64,000 bases of DNA, taken from NCBI GenBank assembly GCA_964506245.1, contig CAZDKK010000001.1, positions 124,001 through 188,000 of the forward strand. The letters run 5' to 3'. Below are positions 17,256-25,405 of this stretch, piece by piece (positions within the stretch are counted from its first letter, which is position 1; each line of letters starts with the position of its first letter). Below the pieces are notes generated by a model. It was given only the letters and a program-made list of their open reading frames with translations, did no database searches and was not told the origin of the DNA. This DNA comes from CAZDKK01 sp964506245 (GTDB lineage Bacteria > Eisenbacteria > RBG-16-71-46 > CAIMUX01 > WJJG01). The translations under genes were made by a program, and so were the position numbers.

Positions 17256-18485
17256 ATGCGCACTGTGCTCTTCTTTCTTGCAGTTGCCGCACTCGCCTGC
17301 GCGCAGCCGGGCCGCGCCCTGGAACCCCAGACGCTCGCGGCCGGGCAGCAGGAGCGATTCGAGGAGAGTGGATGCGAGCCCGCCTCCCCGGGGATCGCGG
17401 CCAACCCATCGCCTGCCACGGCACGGGACGTCATGATCCTGATGGTCCCCGAGTCGACCGGCGATGTCGTCGGCATGTACGACCCCTACGACGGCACGTA
17501 TCTCGGCGACATGATCACGGACAACCCCGGCTTCAGCACACCGATCAATGCCATCCAGGGGCCCGATGCGAATATCTATGTCTCCGATCAGGTGGCGGAC
17601 GCGGTCTTTGTCTTCGACCCAATGGGAACGTACCTGTACACCTATGCCGACGCATCCGACGGGCTCGACAACGTCCGCGGCATCGCCTTCCGTGACGGAG
17701 AGCTGTTCGTGACCCTCGGCTCCGGTCCCGTCGCACGTTTCAATGGTCCTCACAGCCGCATGCCGGACTTCATCAACGACGGAAGCGACCCCTTCGACAT
17801 TTACTTCCTGCCGAACGGCGAAGCGCTCCTGGCAGACATCGCCGGGACGACGGACAACGTCCGCCTGTACGATGCGGCGGGCAATTTCCAGCACGTGATC
17901 TTCAACGTGAACTTCCCGGAGCAGATCATCGACGACCCGGTTGCGCCGGGCGCATTCCTGAACGCGAGCTTCTCGGCCAACGTCATCTCGGACTTCGACC
18001 TCGATGGGACGGTCTGGAGCGCGCTCCCGTTCTCGAGCGGCCGGGGCGTGTACCGTCTGGGCAATGGCAACCTGCTCGCAACCAACGGCAGTGGAACCCA
18101 CGAGCTGGACGCCGCGACCGGGGTCATCGTGGAGACGCAGCACGGGGGCAGCGGGCGGTTCATCGAGGTCTACACCCAGGTATCCGGTGCGGAGCCCACC
18201 GAGGGGCGGACGATGCTGCGGCTCGGGGTGGCGCCCTCGCTGTGCGGGGGAGAGCCGCGGATCGAGTTCACGCTCCCGCAGGATGGGTCGATCGAGCTGG
18301 GGGTCTTCGACGCCAGCGGGCGGTGCGTGACGCCGCTCCTGGACGGCTGGGCGCGAGGCGGAACGCACGTGCTCGAGTGGAACCGGGTGTGCGCGGATGG
18401 CACCGCGGCCCAGGCCGGTGTCTACTTCGTGCGGCTGCGCTCGGATGACGGACTGGGCGTGCGGCGAATCGTCCTGGCCCGCTAG
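17256..18485 (+). CDS. Secreted NHL-like repeat protein with FlgD-like C-terminal domain
   Basis: A 409-residue exported protein. Residues 1-22 form a classical signal peptide (VLFFLAVAALACAQPGRA). The body shows successive beta-propeller-like repeats (YDPYDGTYLGDMI, ANIYVSDQVADAVFVFD, DNVRGIAFRDGELFVTL, GNGNLLATNGSG). The last 85 residues (PRIEFTLPQDGSIELGVFDA, then GGTHVLEWN, GVYFVRLRS) form the FlgD-like/T9SS-type sorting or anchoring module common in FCB bacteria. A GAGGAGG ribosome site precedes the ATG. It is divergent from the lipoprotein gene and convergent with the next FlgD-tailed gene. A binding or structural role is likely; no enzymatic residues are evident. Confidence 0.75.
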   Translation: MRTVLFFLAVAALACAQPGRALEPQTLAAGQQERFEESGCEPASPGIAANPSPATARDVMILMVPESTGDVVGMYDPYDGTYLGDMITDNPGFSTPINAIQGPDANIYVSDQVADAVFVFDPMGTYLYTYADASDGLDNVRGIAFRDGELFVTLGSGPVARFNGPHSRMPDFINDGSDPFDIYFLPNGEALLADIAGTTDNVRLYDAAGNFQHVIFNVNFPEQIIDDPVAPGAFLNASFSANVISDFDLDGTVWSALPFSSGRGVYRLGNGNLLATNGSGTHELDAATGVIVETQHGGSGRFIEVYTQVSGAEPTEGRTMLRLGVAPSLCGGEPRIEFTLPQDGSIELGVFDASGRCVTPLLDGWARGGTHVLEWNRVCADGTAAQAGVYFVRLRSDDGLGVRRIVLAR

Positions 18486-18514
18486 ACGCCTGCTCGCCGC
18501 GCGACTTCTTCGGC

Positions 18515-18548
18515 CCGGGTGGCTCGCCACGACGAGCGAGCCACCCGG
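18515..18548. terminator. Bidirectional terminator hairpin
   Basis: A perfect 13-bp inverted repeat, CCGGGTGGCTCGC (18515-18527) and GCGAGCCACCCGG (18536-18548), with an 8-base loop between two convergent genes. Confidence 0.7.
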
Positions 18549-18556
18549 TTCGTCTA

Positions 18557-19996
18557 TCACCGCAGGATCAAGACAGGGCGCGCCTCGCAGCGGTCGCGAC
18601 CGCGGGCAACCGCCCAATAGGTCCCGGCCGTAACGTGCCGGCCGGAGGCATCGCGGCCGTTCCACGTCACCGCGCCGGAGCCCTCATCCAGCCGTGCGAT
18701 CAGCCGGCCCGCCGAATCCACGATCATCAGGTGGGTCTCCGCGCTCGCAGGCTGGTTCCAGGACAGGGTCAGCGAGCCGCGGCTTGGGTTGGGCCAGGCT
18801 TCCAGGTGCCAGGGGCGGTCCCCCAGTGCAAGCGGCGCGGACGGGACGGCCGCCGCCGCCGGCAGCAGCGGGTGCAGGCCCATGAAGGCCAGGTAGTTCG
18901 AGACCCAGGTCTGATCCATCGTGTCGAGATCTTCCGGTCGCGCGGGGATCCCGCCGTCGCCGTCGCCATCCTCGGCGATCAGCGTGTCGGTCAGGACGAC
19001 GTGCACGCCGAGGTGATAAGCGTCCAGCAGCGCCTGGCCCACCGCGTGGTGGCCGAGCGCGTACCACCCGTTCCAAGCGTTCGTGAAGTCCCCGGACGTC
19101 GCGAAGGTATCCATGTAGCCCTTGTACGTCTGCAGCCATCCGGGCATCTCGGCCTCGTGGCGGCGGAAGTAGGAGTTGATCAGTCCCCACATCGTCGCGC
19201 CGCCCGACATCGCCCAGGTCTCGTTGGACAGCACCGTCGGTTCTCCCTCCACCCAGACCTTCACGGATTGCCCGGCCTTGGTGACCGCCGCCTCGGCCCA
19301 TTCCAGCTTCCCCTGCTGGATGCCGGCGTCGTAGAGGTTGCCGAGCGCCCAGGAGTAGACGGGCGGATTGACGTAGCGGTAGAAGCCCGACGCGGGGCGC
19401 TGCAGCTCGTTGTAGCGGATGTAGCCGCCGCAGGAGTCACCGTAGGCCTGGTAGGTGTCGTCGTCGTACACCTGGCGGTACTTCAGCTCCGCGGTGACGG
19501 CCCAGCCGCAGTTGTACATCCGGTAGTACCCGTAGAGCGGCGTCGATCCGTTCTCCTCAAGATACGCCGGGTGGGTGAGCGAATAGGTGAACGCATTGAG
19601 GATGTTCTGATGGTACTGGTTGTCGCCGGTGAGCTCGAAGTACCGGCTCCAGACCCAGATGGCCTCGGACGTGTTGTCGGTCTGGATGATGTCGGGCAAG
19701 TGCTCGCCCTCACGGATGCCCCCGAAGTCGGCCCCGGGGGTGGAGACCTGCCAGACGCTGAGGAAGTGCGCGGTGAGGCTGTACATCTCGAGATAGTCGG
19801 CCTCGCTGCGCGGCTCCTGAGAGAGCCGCGCCACCAGCTCCTCGCTCAGGAGGGTGGGGGGGGCGGCGGGCGTCTCCCAGCGGGCCGGATCCCGCACGTC
19901 CGCGTCGGACCAGAAGGGTGTTGCCGATGCGCTCACAGCCGCGAGCAAGAGGATCAGCGCGGCCGGGACCAGGAGAAGGGAGATGCGCCGGTGCAT
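18557..19996 (-). CDS. Secreted alpha-helical (glycosidase-like) protein with FlgD-like C-terminal domain
   Basis: A 479-residue exported protein. Residues 1-28 are a signal peptide (LLLVPAALILLLAAVSASA). The central 300 residues are rich in aromatic helical repeats (DNTSEAIWVWSRYFEL, PLYGYYRMYNCGWAVTAE, SWALGNLYDAG, AWNGWYALGHHAVGQALLDA). They suggest an alpha/alpha-barrel like those of polysaccharide-active enzymes, but I cannot assign a family or catalytic acids. Residues about 395-479 are a FlgD-like module (EAWPNPSRGSLTLSWNQ, GAVTWNGRDASGRHVTAGTYW). The ATG at 19996 follows AGGAGG. That ribosome site is half of a 16-base perfect palindrome. Confidence 0.7.
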   Translation of the reverse strand: MHRRISLLLVPAALILLLAAVSASATPFWSDADVRDPARWETPAAPPTLLSEELVARLSQEPRSEADYLEMYSLTAHFLSVWQVSTPGADFGGIREGEHLPDIIQTDNTSEAIWVWSRYFELTGDNQYHQNILNAFTYSLTHPAYLEENGSTPLYGYYRMYNCGWAVTAELKYRQVYDDDTYQAYGDSCGGYIRYNELQRPASGFYRYVNPPVYSWALGNLYDAGIQQGKLEWAEAAVTKAGQSVKVWVEGEPTVLSNETWAMSGGATMWGLINSYFRRHEAEMPGWLQTYKGYMDTFATSGDFTNAWNGWYALGHHAVGQALLDAYHLGVHVVLTDTLIAEDGDGDGGIPARPEDLDTMDQTWVSNYLAFMGLHPLLPAAAAVPSAPLALGDRPWHLEAWPNPSRGSLTLSWNQPASAETHLMIVDSAGRLIARLDEGSGAVTWNGRDASGRHVTAGTYWAVARGRDRCEARPVLILR

Positions 19997-20010
19997 AGGA
20001 GGCCTCCTAT
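19995..20010 (-). promoter_or_regulatory. Perfect palindrome covering the ribosome-binding site
   Basis: The 16 bases at 19995-20010 read the same on both strands (ATAGGAGGCCTCCTAT) and end on the first two bases of the ATG. The AGGAGG could pair with the adjacent CCTCCT, masking initiation, or the site could bind a dimeric regulator. Confidence 0.4.
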
Positions 20011-20169
20011 CGTCTGCCCGTGAAGCCCGTGCGAGGTTGCGTTCCCTATGATTATGCCTCGCCGGTCGGGCGCGATTCCAGGGGAAGCTGGGCGAAGGGC
20101 CGCGACCCGGCAGTCTGCCGCCCAACCGGGAGCGGCGGGACCCCTCCTGCCGGCGCCCGGGGCGACCGC

Positions 20170-21597
20170 CTAGCGCCGGCCGCCCTCGCGGTCGTAGCGC
20201 AGCTCGCCCGCCACGTACGTCGCCCGGGTCGCGCGGTCGTCGGCCATCGTCATCTGGATGAAGAGGCTCTCCTGCACGTCCCGGCAGTGCTCCATCCGCT
20301 GATCGATGGCGGGCGTCGAGCGCAGATCGAGCACGACGAGGTCTGCCTCGCAACCCGGTGCGATCGTCCCGATCGTATCCGCCAGCTGGAGCGCCTGCGC
20401 CGCGCCGCGCGTCGCGAGGTAGAAGGCCTGCGGAGCGCTCAGCGTGGTGCCGTTGAGCCGGGCCACCTTGTACGCCTCGCCCATGGTCGCGAGCAGGGAG
20501 AAGCTCGTGCCCGCACCAAGGTCGGTTCCGAGAGCCACCTGCACGGGGCGGTCGGTGCGCCGGGCCGCGTCGAGCCGGAACAGACCGCTGCCCAGGAAGA
20601 GGTTGGCGGTCGGGCAGTGGGCAAGGGCCGTGCCGGTTTCGTGGCAGCGGCGCAGCTCGTGTTCGCTCAGCCAGATGCCGTGCCCATAGATGGCCCGTGG
20701 GCCCAGCAGCCCGTAATGATCGTAGGCATCCAGGTAGCCCGACCGGTCTGGGAAGAGCTGCCGGACCCACGTGACTTCGTCACGGGTCTCGGCGACGTGC
20801 GACTGCAGGTAGGTGCCCGGCGACCCCCGCCACAACGCGCCGGCCGCCTCGAGCTGCTCGGGTGTGCTCGTGGGCGCGAAGCGCACCGTCACGCCGTAGA
20901 GCTGCCGGCCACGGCCGTGCCACCGGGCGATCAAGGCCAGCGACTCGGCCAGGCCCTGCTGCGCGCGGTCGGTCAGCGGCGCGGGCGCGTGGCGGTCCAT
21001 CAGGACCTTACCGGCGATCATGCGCGTGTTGAGCCGGGCCGACTCCTCGAAGAACGCTTCGACCGACTCCGGGTGCACGGTGCAGTAGACGGCCGCCGTG
21101 GTCGTCCCAGCGCGCAGGCACTCCTGCAGGAAGATCCGGGCCGTCGCGCGGGCGTGCTCGCGATCGGCGAACTGCTGCTCGGCGGGATACGCGTACCGGT
21201 CGAGCCAGTCGACGAGCCCGCTGGCCGGGGCGCCGATGAGCTGGATCTGCGGGTAGTGGACGTGGGCATCGATGAAGCCGGGGAGGATGAGGCAGTCGTC
21301 GCCGTAGGTCGTCACCGGCGTGTCGGGGGGCAAGGAGGCCCGGATCTGCGCCTGCGGCCCGAATGCCGTGATCCGGCCGTTCGCGATGACGATGAGTCCG
21401 TCGGGCTCGTAGTGCATGGCCCGGTCGATCCTGGTGAGGAAGGGGTCGTCGGTGAAGGTCAGAACCCGCCCGCGCAGGGCCGAGCTCGCCGCGCGGGGGG
21501 CATCGGGCGGCCCCTGGCCGCGGTTCCCTCTGATCGGTTGGTGGTTCACCCTGGCCGTCTGCGCCGCCCGCCGGCGCCCCGGAATCCTCTGCGGCAA
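20170..21597 (-). CDS. guaD: Guanine deaminase (amidohydrolase family)
   Basis: Hydrolyses guanine to xanthine and ammonia in purine salvage. Amidohydrolase metal-site motifs appear in order: FIDAHVHYPQ (the guanine-deaminase-specific form of HxH), the catalytic QSHVAET region, YGHGIWL, and GTDLGAG near residue 335. SLFIQMTMADDR and ATYVAGE close the protein. The family normally begins near the segment SSALRGRVLTF (about residue 38 of this frame), so the extreme N-terminus is probably over-extended; the GTG coding V17 or a nearby codon may be the true start. The gene stands alone. It supplies ammonium that gdhA could use, but no operon link is visible. Confidence 0.88.
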   Translation of the reverse strand: MPQRIPGRRRAAQTARVNHQPIRGNRGQGPPDAPRAASSALRGRVLTFTDDPFLTRIDRAMHYEPDGLIVIANGRITAFGPQAQIRASLPPDTPVTTYGDDCLILPGFIDAHVHYPQIQLIGAPASGLVDWLDRYAYPAEQQFADREHARATARIFLQECLRAGTTTAAVYCTVHPESVEAFFEESARLNTRMIAGKVLMDRHAPAPLTDRAQQGLAESLALIARWHGRGRQLYGVTVRFAPTSTPEQLEAAGALWRGSPGTYLQSHVAETRDEVTWVRQLFPDRSGYLDAYDHYGLLGPRAIYGHGIWLSEHELRRCHETGTALAHCPTANLFLGSGLFRLDAARRTDRPVQVALGTDLGAGTSFSLLATMGEAYKVARLNGTTLSAPQAFYLATRGAAQALQLADTIGTIAPGCEADLVVLDLRSTPAIDQRMEHCRDVQESLFIQMTMADDRATRATYVAGELRYDREGGRR

Positions 21598-21715
21598 CGC
21601 GTGGCCCGCGGTGTATCCGCGAGGCCCGAGCCAGGATCCGCGAACTGCCCCGGCCGGTCAAGGCGGCCCTCGGTGCTCACCCCGGGCCGCTCACTCCCGA
21701 TCAACCTCTCCAGGC

Positions 21716-21744
21716 TTGCGGCCCGTCGGGGGCCTCGGTACCAT
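21716..21744 (+). promoter_or_regulatory. Candidate sigma70 promoter of hppA
   Basis: TTGCGG at 21716-21721, a 17-base spacer and TACCAT at 21739-21744, giving a leader of about 115 bases before the hppA ATG. Confidence 0.5.
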
Positions 21745-21866
21745 GCCCCGGATCGCGCCCGGAGCGGTTGCCCTCGTGCCGGTTCCGGCACTGGAAGCCT
21801 GCGGCAACCGGCCGGCGCACCGGGCCGATCCTGGCCCGATCAGCACGCGAGAAGGGAGGGGAACCG

Positions 21867-24110
21867 ATGATCAGTACCGCCGGGCTCATTCTCCTGGTGA
21901 TAGCCTTCAGCATCTTCGGGCTGCTCTGCGCAGCCTATCTGGCGCGCTGGGTGCTGCGTCGCCCGACCGGCAGCGAGGCGATGCTGCGAATCTCGAACGC
22001 CATCAAGGAGGGTGCCGAGGCCTTCCTGCGGCGCCAGAACCGCACGATCATCCTCCTGGCCGTCGTCTTTGCCGCGGTGCTCTTCCTCGGCTATGCCGTG
22101 GTCCGCGGGCACCAGGACTTCGACCCGGTCGGCAGCTCGGTGAGCCTCGCGTTCTGGATCACCCTCTCGTTCGTCTTCGGCGCCCTCTGCTCGGTCTTCG
22201 CGGGCTACGTCGGCATGTGGGTCTCGATCCGCAGCAACATCCGCACGGCCCACGCCGCCCTGTCGAGCCTCAACGACGCCTTGCGAATCGCGCTGCGCGG
22301 AGGGGCGGTCTCGGGCCTGCTCGTGGTGGCGACGAGCCTGCTCGGCGTGAGCGGCCTCTACGCCCTGGTCAGCGCGCTGGGCGGGGTCGAGCCGACCAAG
22401 ATCCCGCTGCTCATCGTCGGCTACGGATTCGGCGCCTCCTTCGTCGCCCTCTTCGCGCAGCTCGGTGGCGGGATCTACACGAAGGCCGCCGACGTCGGCG
22501 CGGACCTGGTCGGCAAGGTCGAGGCCGGCATTCCCGAGGATGACCCGCGCAACCCGGCCGTGGTGGCCGATCTGGTCGGCGACAACGTCGGCGACTGCGC
22601 CGGCCGTGGGGCCGACCTGTTCGAGTCGACCGCGGCGGAGAACATCGGCGCCATGATCTTGGGCGCCTCGCTGGCTGCGGCGGCGCAGAAGGCGGGCATG
22701 GGCTTCAGCGCGGGCATCGTCGGCGTGATGATGTTCCCCCTGGTCGCGCGTGCCTTCGGGATCGTCGCCTCGGTCATCGGGATCCTCTCGGTCCGCATGG
22801 ACAAGGAAGAGAAGATGGACCCGATGACGGCGCTCAATCGCGGCTACTACGTCGCCGTGGTGCTGGCGATGATCGCCTTCGGCATCGCGAGCCGCTGGTT
22901 GTTGCACAGTCCGAACGCCCCGAACGCCTGGCTGCACTTCTTCTTCTGCGGGATCCTGGGCGTGCTGACCTCGGTCGCGTTCGTGTATATCACGCAGTAT
23001 TACACGGAGTACAGGTACCGGCCGGTCAAGTCGATCGCCGAAGCCTCCAAGACCGGGCCCGCGACCAACATCATCGCCGGCCTGGGCGTGGGCTACGAGT
23101 GCTGCTGGATGCCCGCCCTGGCCATGGGCGCGGCGCTGCTCGGCTCCTACTACCTCGGGCAGTCGAGCGGCCTGCCGCACGCGGGGCTGTTCGGCACCGC
23201 GGTGGCGACGATGGGGATGCTGGCCACGGCCGCCTACATCCTGGCAATGGACACCTTCGGCCCGATCACCGACAACGCCGGCGGCATCGTCGAGATGTCG
23301 GAGCAGCCCGAGGAGATCCGCAAGAAGACCGACCGCCTCGATGCGGTCGGCAACACGACCAAGGCGCTGACCAAGGGCTACGCGATCGGCTCGGCCGGGC
23401 TGGCGGCGTTCCTGCTCTTCCAGGCCTACATGGATGAGATCATCCAGTACGCGGGGCTGCGGGAGGGCTTCCACTTCAAGGTCGACCTGAGCAAGCCGGT
23501 CGTCTTCGTGGGCGCGCTCGGAGGCGCGGTGCTCGTCTACCTCTTCTCGTCGATGGCGATCCGCGCCGTGGGCCGCGCGGCGCAGGCGATCATCGAAGAG
23601 GTCCGGCGCCAGTACGCGAAGCTGCCGCGCGTCAACGACATCATCCAGTTCCCGAAGGACTTCCGGCCGGACTACGGCAGCTGCGTGGACATCGTGACCA
23701 AGTCGGCCCTGCGCGCGATGGTCGGTCCGGGCCTGCTGGCCGTGCTCATGCCGGTGGGCGTGGGCCTCATCTTCCGCATCTTCATCACGCCGGACGACCG
23801 GCTGATCTCGGCCGAGGCCGTGGCAGCGCTGCTGATGGTCGGGACGATCGTCGGCATCCTGACCGCGCTCTTCCTGAACAACGGCGGGGGCGCTTGGGAC
23901 AATGCCAAGAAGTACATCGAGGCGGGCGCCCACGGGGGTAAGTACCTGATGCTGACCGACGGTTCGAAGATGAAGAACCCGACGCATGCCGCGGCGGTGG
24001 TCGGGGACACGGTCGGGGATCCGTGCAAGGACACGGCCGGGCCGTCGCTGCACGTGCTGATCAAGCTGCTCTCGACGATCACGCTCGTGCTGGCGCCGCT
24101 GTTCTTGTAG
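21867..24110 (+). CDS. hppA: Membrane-bound H+-translocating pyrophosphatase, K+-independent type
   Basis: Couples pyrophosphate hydrolysis to ion pumping across the cytoplasmic membrane. The 747-residue protein has about 16 hydrophobic segments. It carries the substrate-binding signatures EDDPRNPAVVADLVGDNVGD and DTFGPITDNAGGI near the middle, and AAVVGDTVGDPCKDTAGPS near the C-terminus. The K+ determinant reads GNTTKALTKG, with K499 and T502. In this family Lys/Thr at these positions marks K+-independent H+ pumps, whereas Ala/Gly marks K+-dependent enzymes, including all known Na+ pumps. The start is set by GAAGGGAGGGGAACCG before the ATG. It lies just upstream of the nuo operon, separated by a terminator. 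Confidence 0.95.
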   Translation: MISTAGLILLVIAFSIFGLLCAAYLARWVLRRPTGSEAMLRISNAIKEGAEAFLRRQNRTIILLAVVFAAVLFLGYAVVRGHQDFDPVGSSVSLAFWITLSFVFGALCSVFAGYVGMWVSIRSNIRTAHAALSSLNDALRIALRGGAVSGLLVVATSLLGVSGLYALVSALGGVEPTKIPLLIVGYGFGASFVALFAQLGGGIYTKAADVGADLVGKVEAGIPEDDPRNPAVVADLVGDNVGDCAGRGADLFESTAAENIGAMILGASLAAAAQKAGMGFSAGIVGVMMFPLVARAFGIVASVIGILSVRMDKEEKMDPMTALNRGYYVAVVLAMIAFGIASRWLLHSPNAPNAWLHFFFCGILGVLTSVAFVYITQYYTEYRYRPVKSIAEASKTGPATNIIAGLGVGYECCWMPALAMGAALLGSYYLGQSSGLPHAGLFGTAVATMGMLATAAYILAMDTFGPITDNAGGIVEMSEQPEEIRKKTDRLDAVGNTTKALTKGYAIGSAGLAAFLLFQAYMDEIIQYAGLREGFHFKVDLSKPVVFVGALGGAVLVYLFSSMAIRAVGRAAQAIIEEVRRQYAKLPRVNDIIQFPKDFRPDYGSCVDIVTKSALRAMVGPGLLAVLMPVGVGLIFRIFITPDDRLISAEAVAALLMVGTIVGILTALFLNNGGGAWDNAKKYIEAGAHGGKYLMLTDGSKMKNPTHAAAVVGDTVGDPCKDTAGPSLHVLIKLLSTITLVLAPLFL

Positions 24111-24153
24111 GCGGGGGGGAAGCACCGGCCTGACGGAAATCGGACCCGTACGG

Positions 24154-24184
24154 GGGGTGGCGAGGCCCCGCGCCTCGCCGCCCC
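24154..24184 (+). terminator. Rho-independent-type terminator after hppA
   Basis: A 13-bp stem, GGGGTGGCGAGGC (24154-24166) with GCCTCGCCGCCCC (24172-24184), includes one G-U pair. The loop is five bases and T-rich sequence (TTCCTTGTT) follows. Confidence 0.65.
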
Positions 24185-24295
24185 TTCCTTGTTCTCGGAC
24201 GCCGCCGCCCTCCGCGATGCCGAACCGCCCGCGTCCGGGGTGGGCCCGGTCGGTCCAGCCCCCCCGGCTCGCCCGCCCAGCCTCCTTCCCCCACC

Positions 24296-24324
24296 TTGAC
24301 ATCTCCCCCGCGCGCGGCTACGTT
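24296..24324 (+). promoter_or_regulatory. Candidate promoter of the nuo operon
   Basis: A consensus TTGACA at 24296-24301, 17 bases, then TACGTT at 24319-24324. It is about 75 bases upstream of nuoA and just after the hppA terminator. Confidence 0.6.
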
Positions 24325-24404
24325 CTGTCGTTCGCTGTGTGCCGCTGCCTGCCCGCTCGCCGGGCACGGTGGATGGGCAGCCCCACCCGGAGGGGGGAAA
24401 AGCC

Positions 24405-24872
24405 GTGCGGTTCGACTTCTCGGTCGCTCTCATCTATCTCAGCGTCAGCGCCATCATTGTGGGCATCGGGCTACTGCTGGCGCGACTCCTGGGCCCGCGG
24501 ATCCCGGATCCGGAAAAGGGCAACGTCTACGAGTGCGGCGAGCGCCCCATCGGGGGTGGACGCTTCAACTTCAATCCCCGCTTCTACTTGATGGCCCTGG
24601 TCTTTATCGTCTTTGACGTGGAGATCGCCCTCACCTTCCCGGTGGCGACGGTGGTGCGCCAGTGGGTGGCCGGGGGCAAGGGGCTGACGGCCGTCGTCGA
24701 GATCGTGCTCTTCCTGGCCGTGCTCGCCGGCGGGCTCGCCTACGTCTGGGGTCGCGGCGATCTCGAATGGGTGCGCGACATCGAGGGCCCGCTGGTGGAC
24801 ATCGGGGCTCCGAGCGGGCAAGCGGATGCCGTGGCGCACACCGCTCCGGGCGATGGAGAGGGGGCCGCATGA
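24405..24872 (+). CDS. nuoA: NADH-quinone oxidoreductase subunit A
   Basis: A small membrane subunit of complex I near the quinone site. Three hydrophobic helices are visible, with the family signature KGNVYECGERPIGGGRFNFNPRFY between helices 1 and 2 and FVIFDVEIAL-type sequence (VFIVFDVEIALTFP) in helix 2. The 155-residue product ends in a hydrophilic tail of about 35 residues that is longer than usual. The start is GTG at 24405, preceded by GGAGGGGGGAAAAGCC; an earlier in-frame ATG has no ribosome site and would add a hydrophilic leader. The stop overlaps the nuoB ATG by 4 bases. First gene of nuoABCDHIJKLMN. Confidence 0.93.
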   Translation: MRFDFSVALIYLSVSAIIVGIGLLLARLLGPRIPDPEKGNVYECGERPIGGGRFNFNPRFYLMALVFIVFDVEIALTFPVATVVRQWVAGGKGLTAVVEIVLFLAVLAGGLAYVWGRGDLEWVRDIEGPLVDIGAPSGQADAVAHTAPGDGEGAA

Positions 24873-25396
24873 CCGAGCCGACCACCCGCAATCTCATCGG
24901 CGAGTACACCACGCCCGCGAGCACCGGCCCGGTCGTCATCACAACGACGGTCGACAACGTCATCAACTGGTTCCGCCAGGGGTCGGTCTGGTACCTGCTT
25001 TTCGCCACCGCCTGCTGTGGCATCGAGCTCATGCAGACCGGGGGGCCGCGCACCGACCTCGATCGCTTCGGGGCGGTCTTCCGCTCGAGCCCGCGCCAGT
25101 CGGATCTGCTGATCGTCGCGGGCACGATCACGTACAAGATGGCGGACCGCGTGCGCCTGATCTATGCGCAGATGGCTGAGCCGAAGTACGTGATCGCAAT
25201 GGGTAGCTGCGCCAACTGCGGCGGGCTGTTCCAGCGCTCCTACTCGGTCGTGCCGGGGGTCGACACGATCGTACCGGTCGACCTCTACCTGCCCGGCTGC
25301 CCGCCGCGGCCCGAGGCGCTCAACGAGGCGATCCTGCGGCTGCAGGATCTGATGCGCGGCGAGCACTGGGCGCACAAGATGCGGCCACGCGCCTAG
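24869..25396 (+). CDS. nuoB: NADH-quinone oxidoreductase subunit B (N2 cluster)
   Basis: The peripheral-arm subunit carrying cluster N2, the last Fe-S centre before quinone. The 175-residue product has the full ligand set: the tandem cysteines in FATACCGIELM, then GSCANCGG and the C-terminal PGCPPRPEA. The RxSPRQSD segment (FRSSPRQSD) is also typical. It starts at the ATG in the ATGA overlap with nuoA and ends nine bases before nuoCD. The N-terminus (about 25 residues) is hydrophilic and variable. Length and motifs match the family, and nothing is missing. Confidence 0.95.
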   Translation: MTEPTTRNLIGEYTTPASTGPVVITTTVDNVINWFRQGSVWYLLFATACCGIELMQTGGPRTDLDRFGAVFRSSPRQSDLLIVAGTITYKMADRVRLIYAQMAEPKYVIAMGSCANCGGLFQRSYSVVPGVDTIVPVDLYLPGCPPRPEALNEAILRLQDLMRGEHWAHKMRPRA

Positions 25397-25405
25397 GGGA
25401 GCAGG

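Noticed and set aside
21840..24302. An 820-codon open frame on the minus strand
   Set aside because: Antisense to hppA; His/Arg/Asp-rich composition typical of GC-rich shadow frames.
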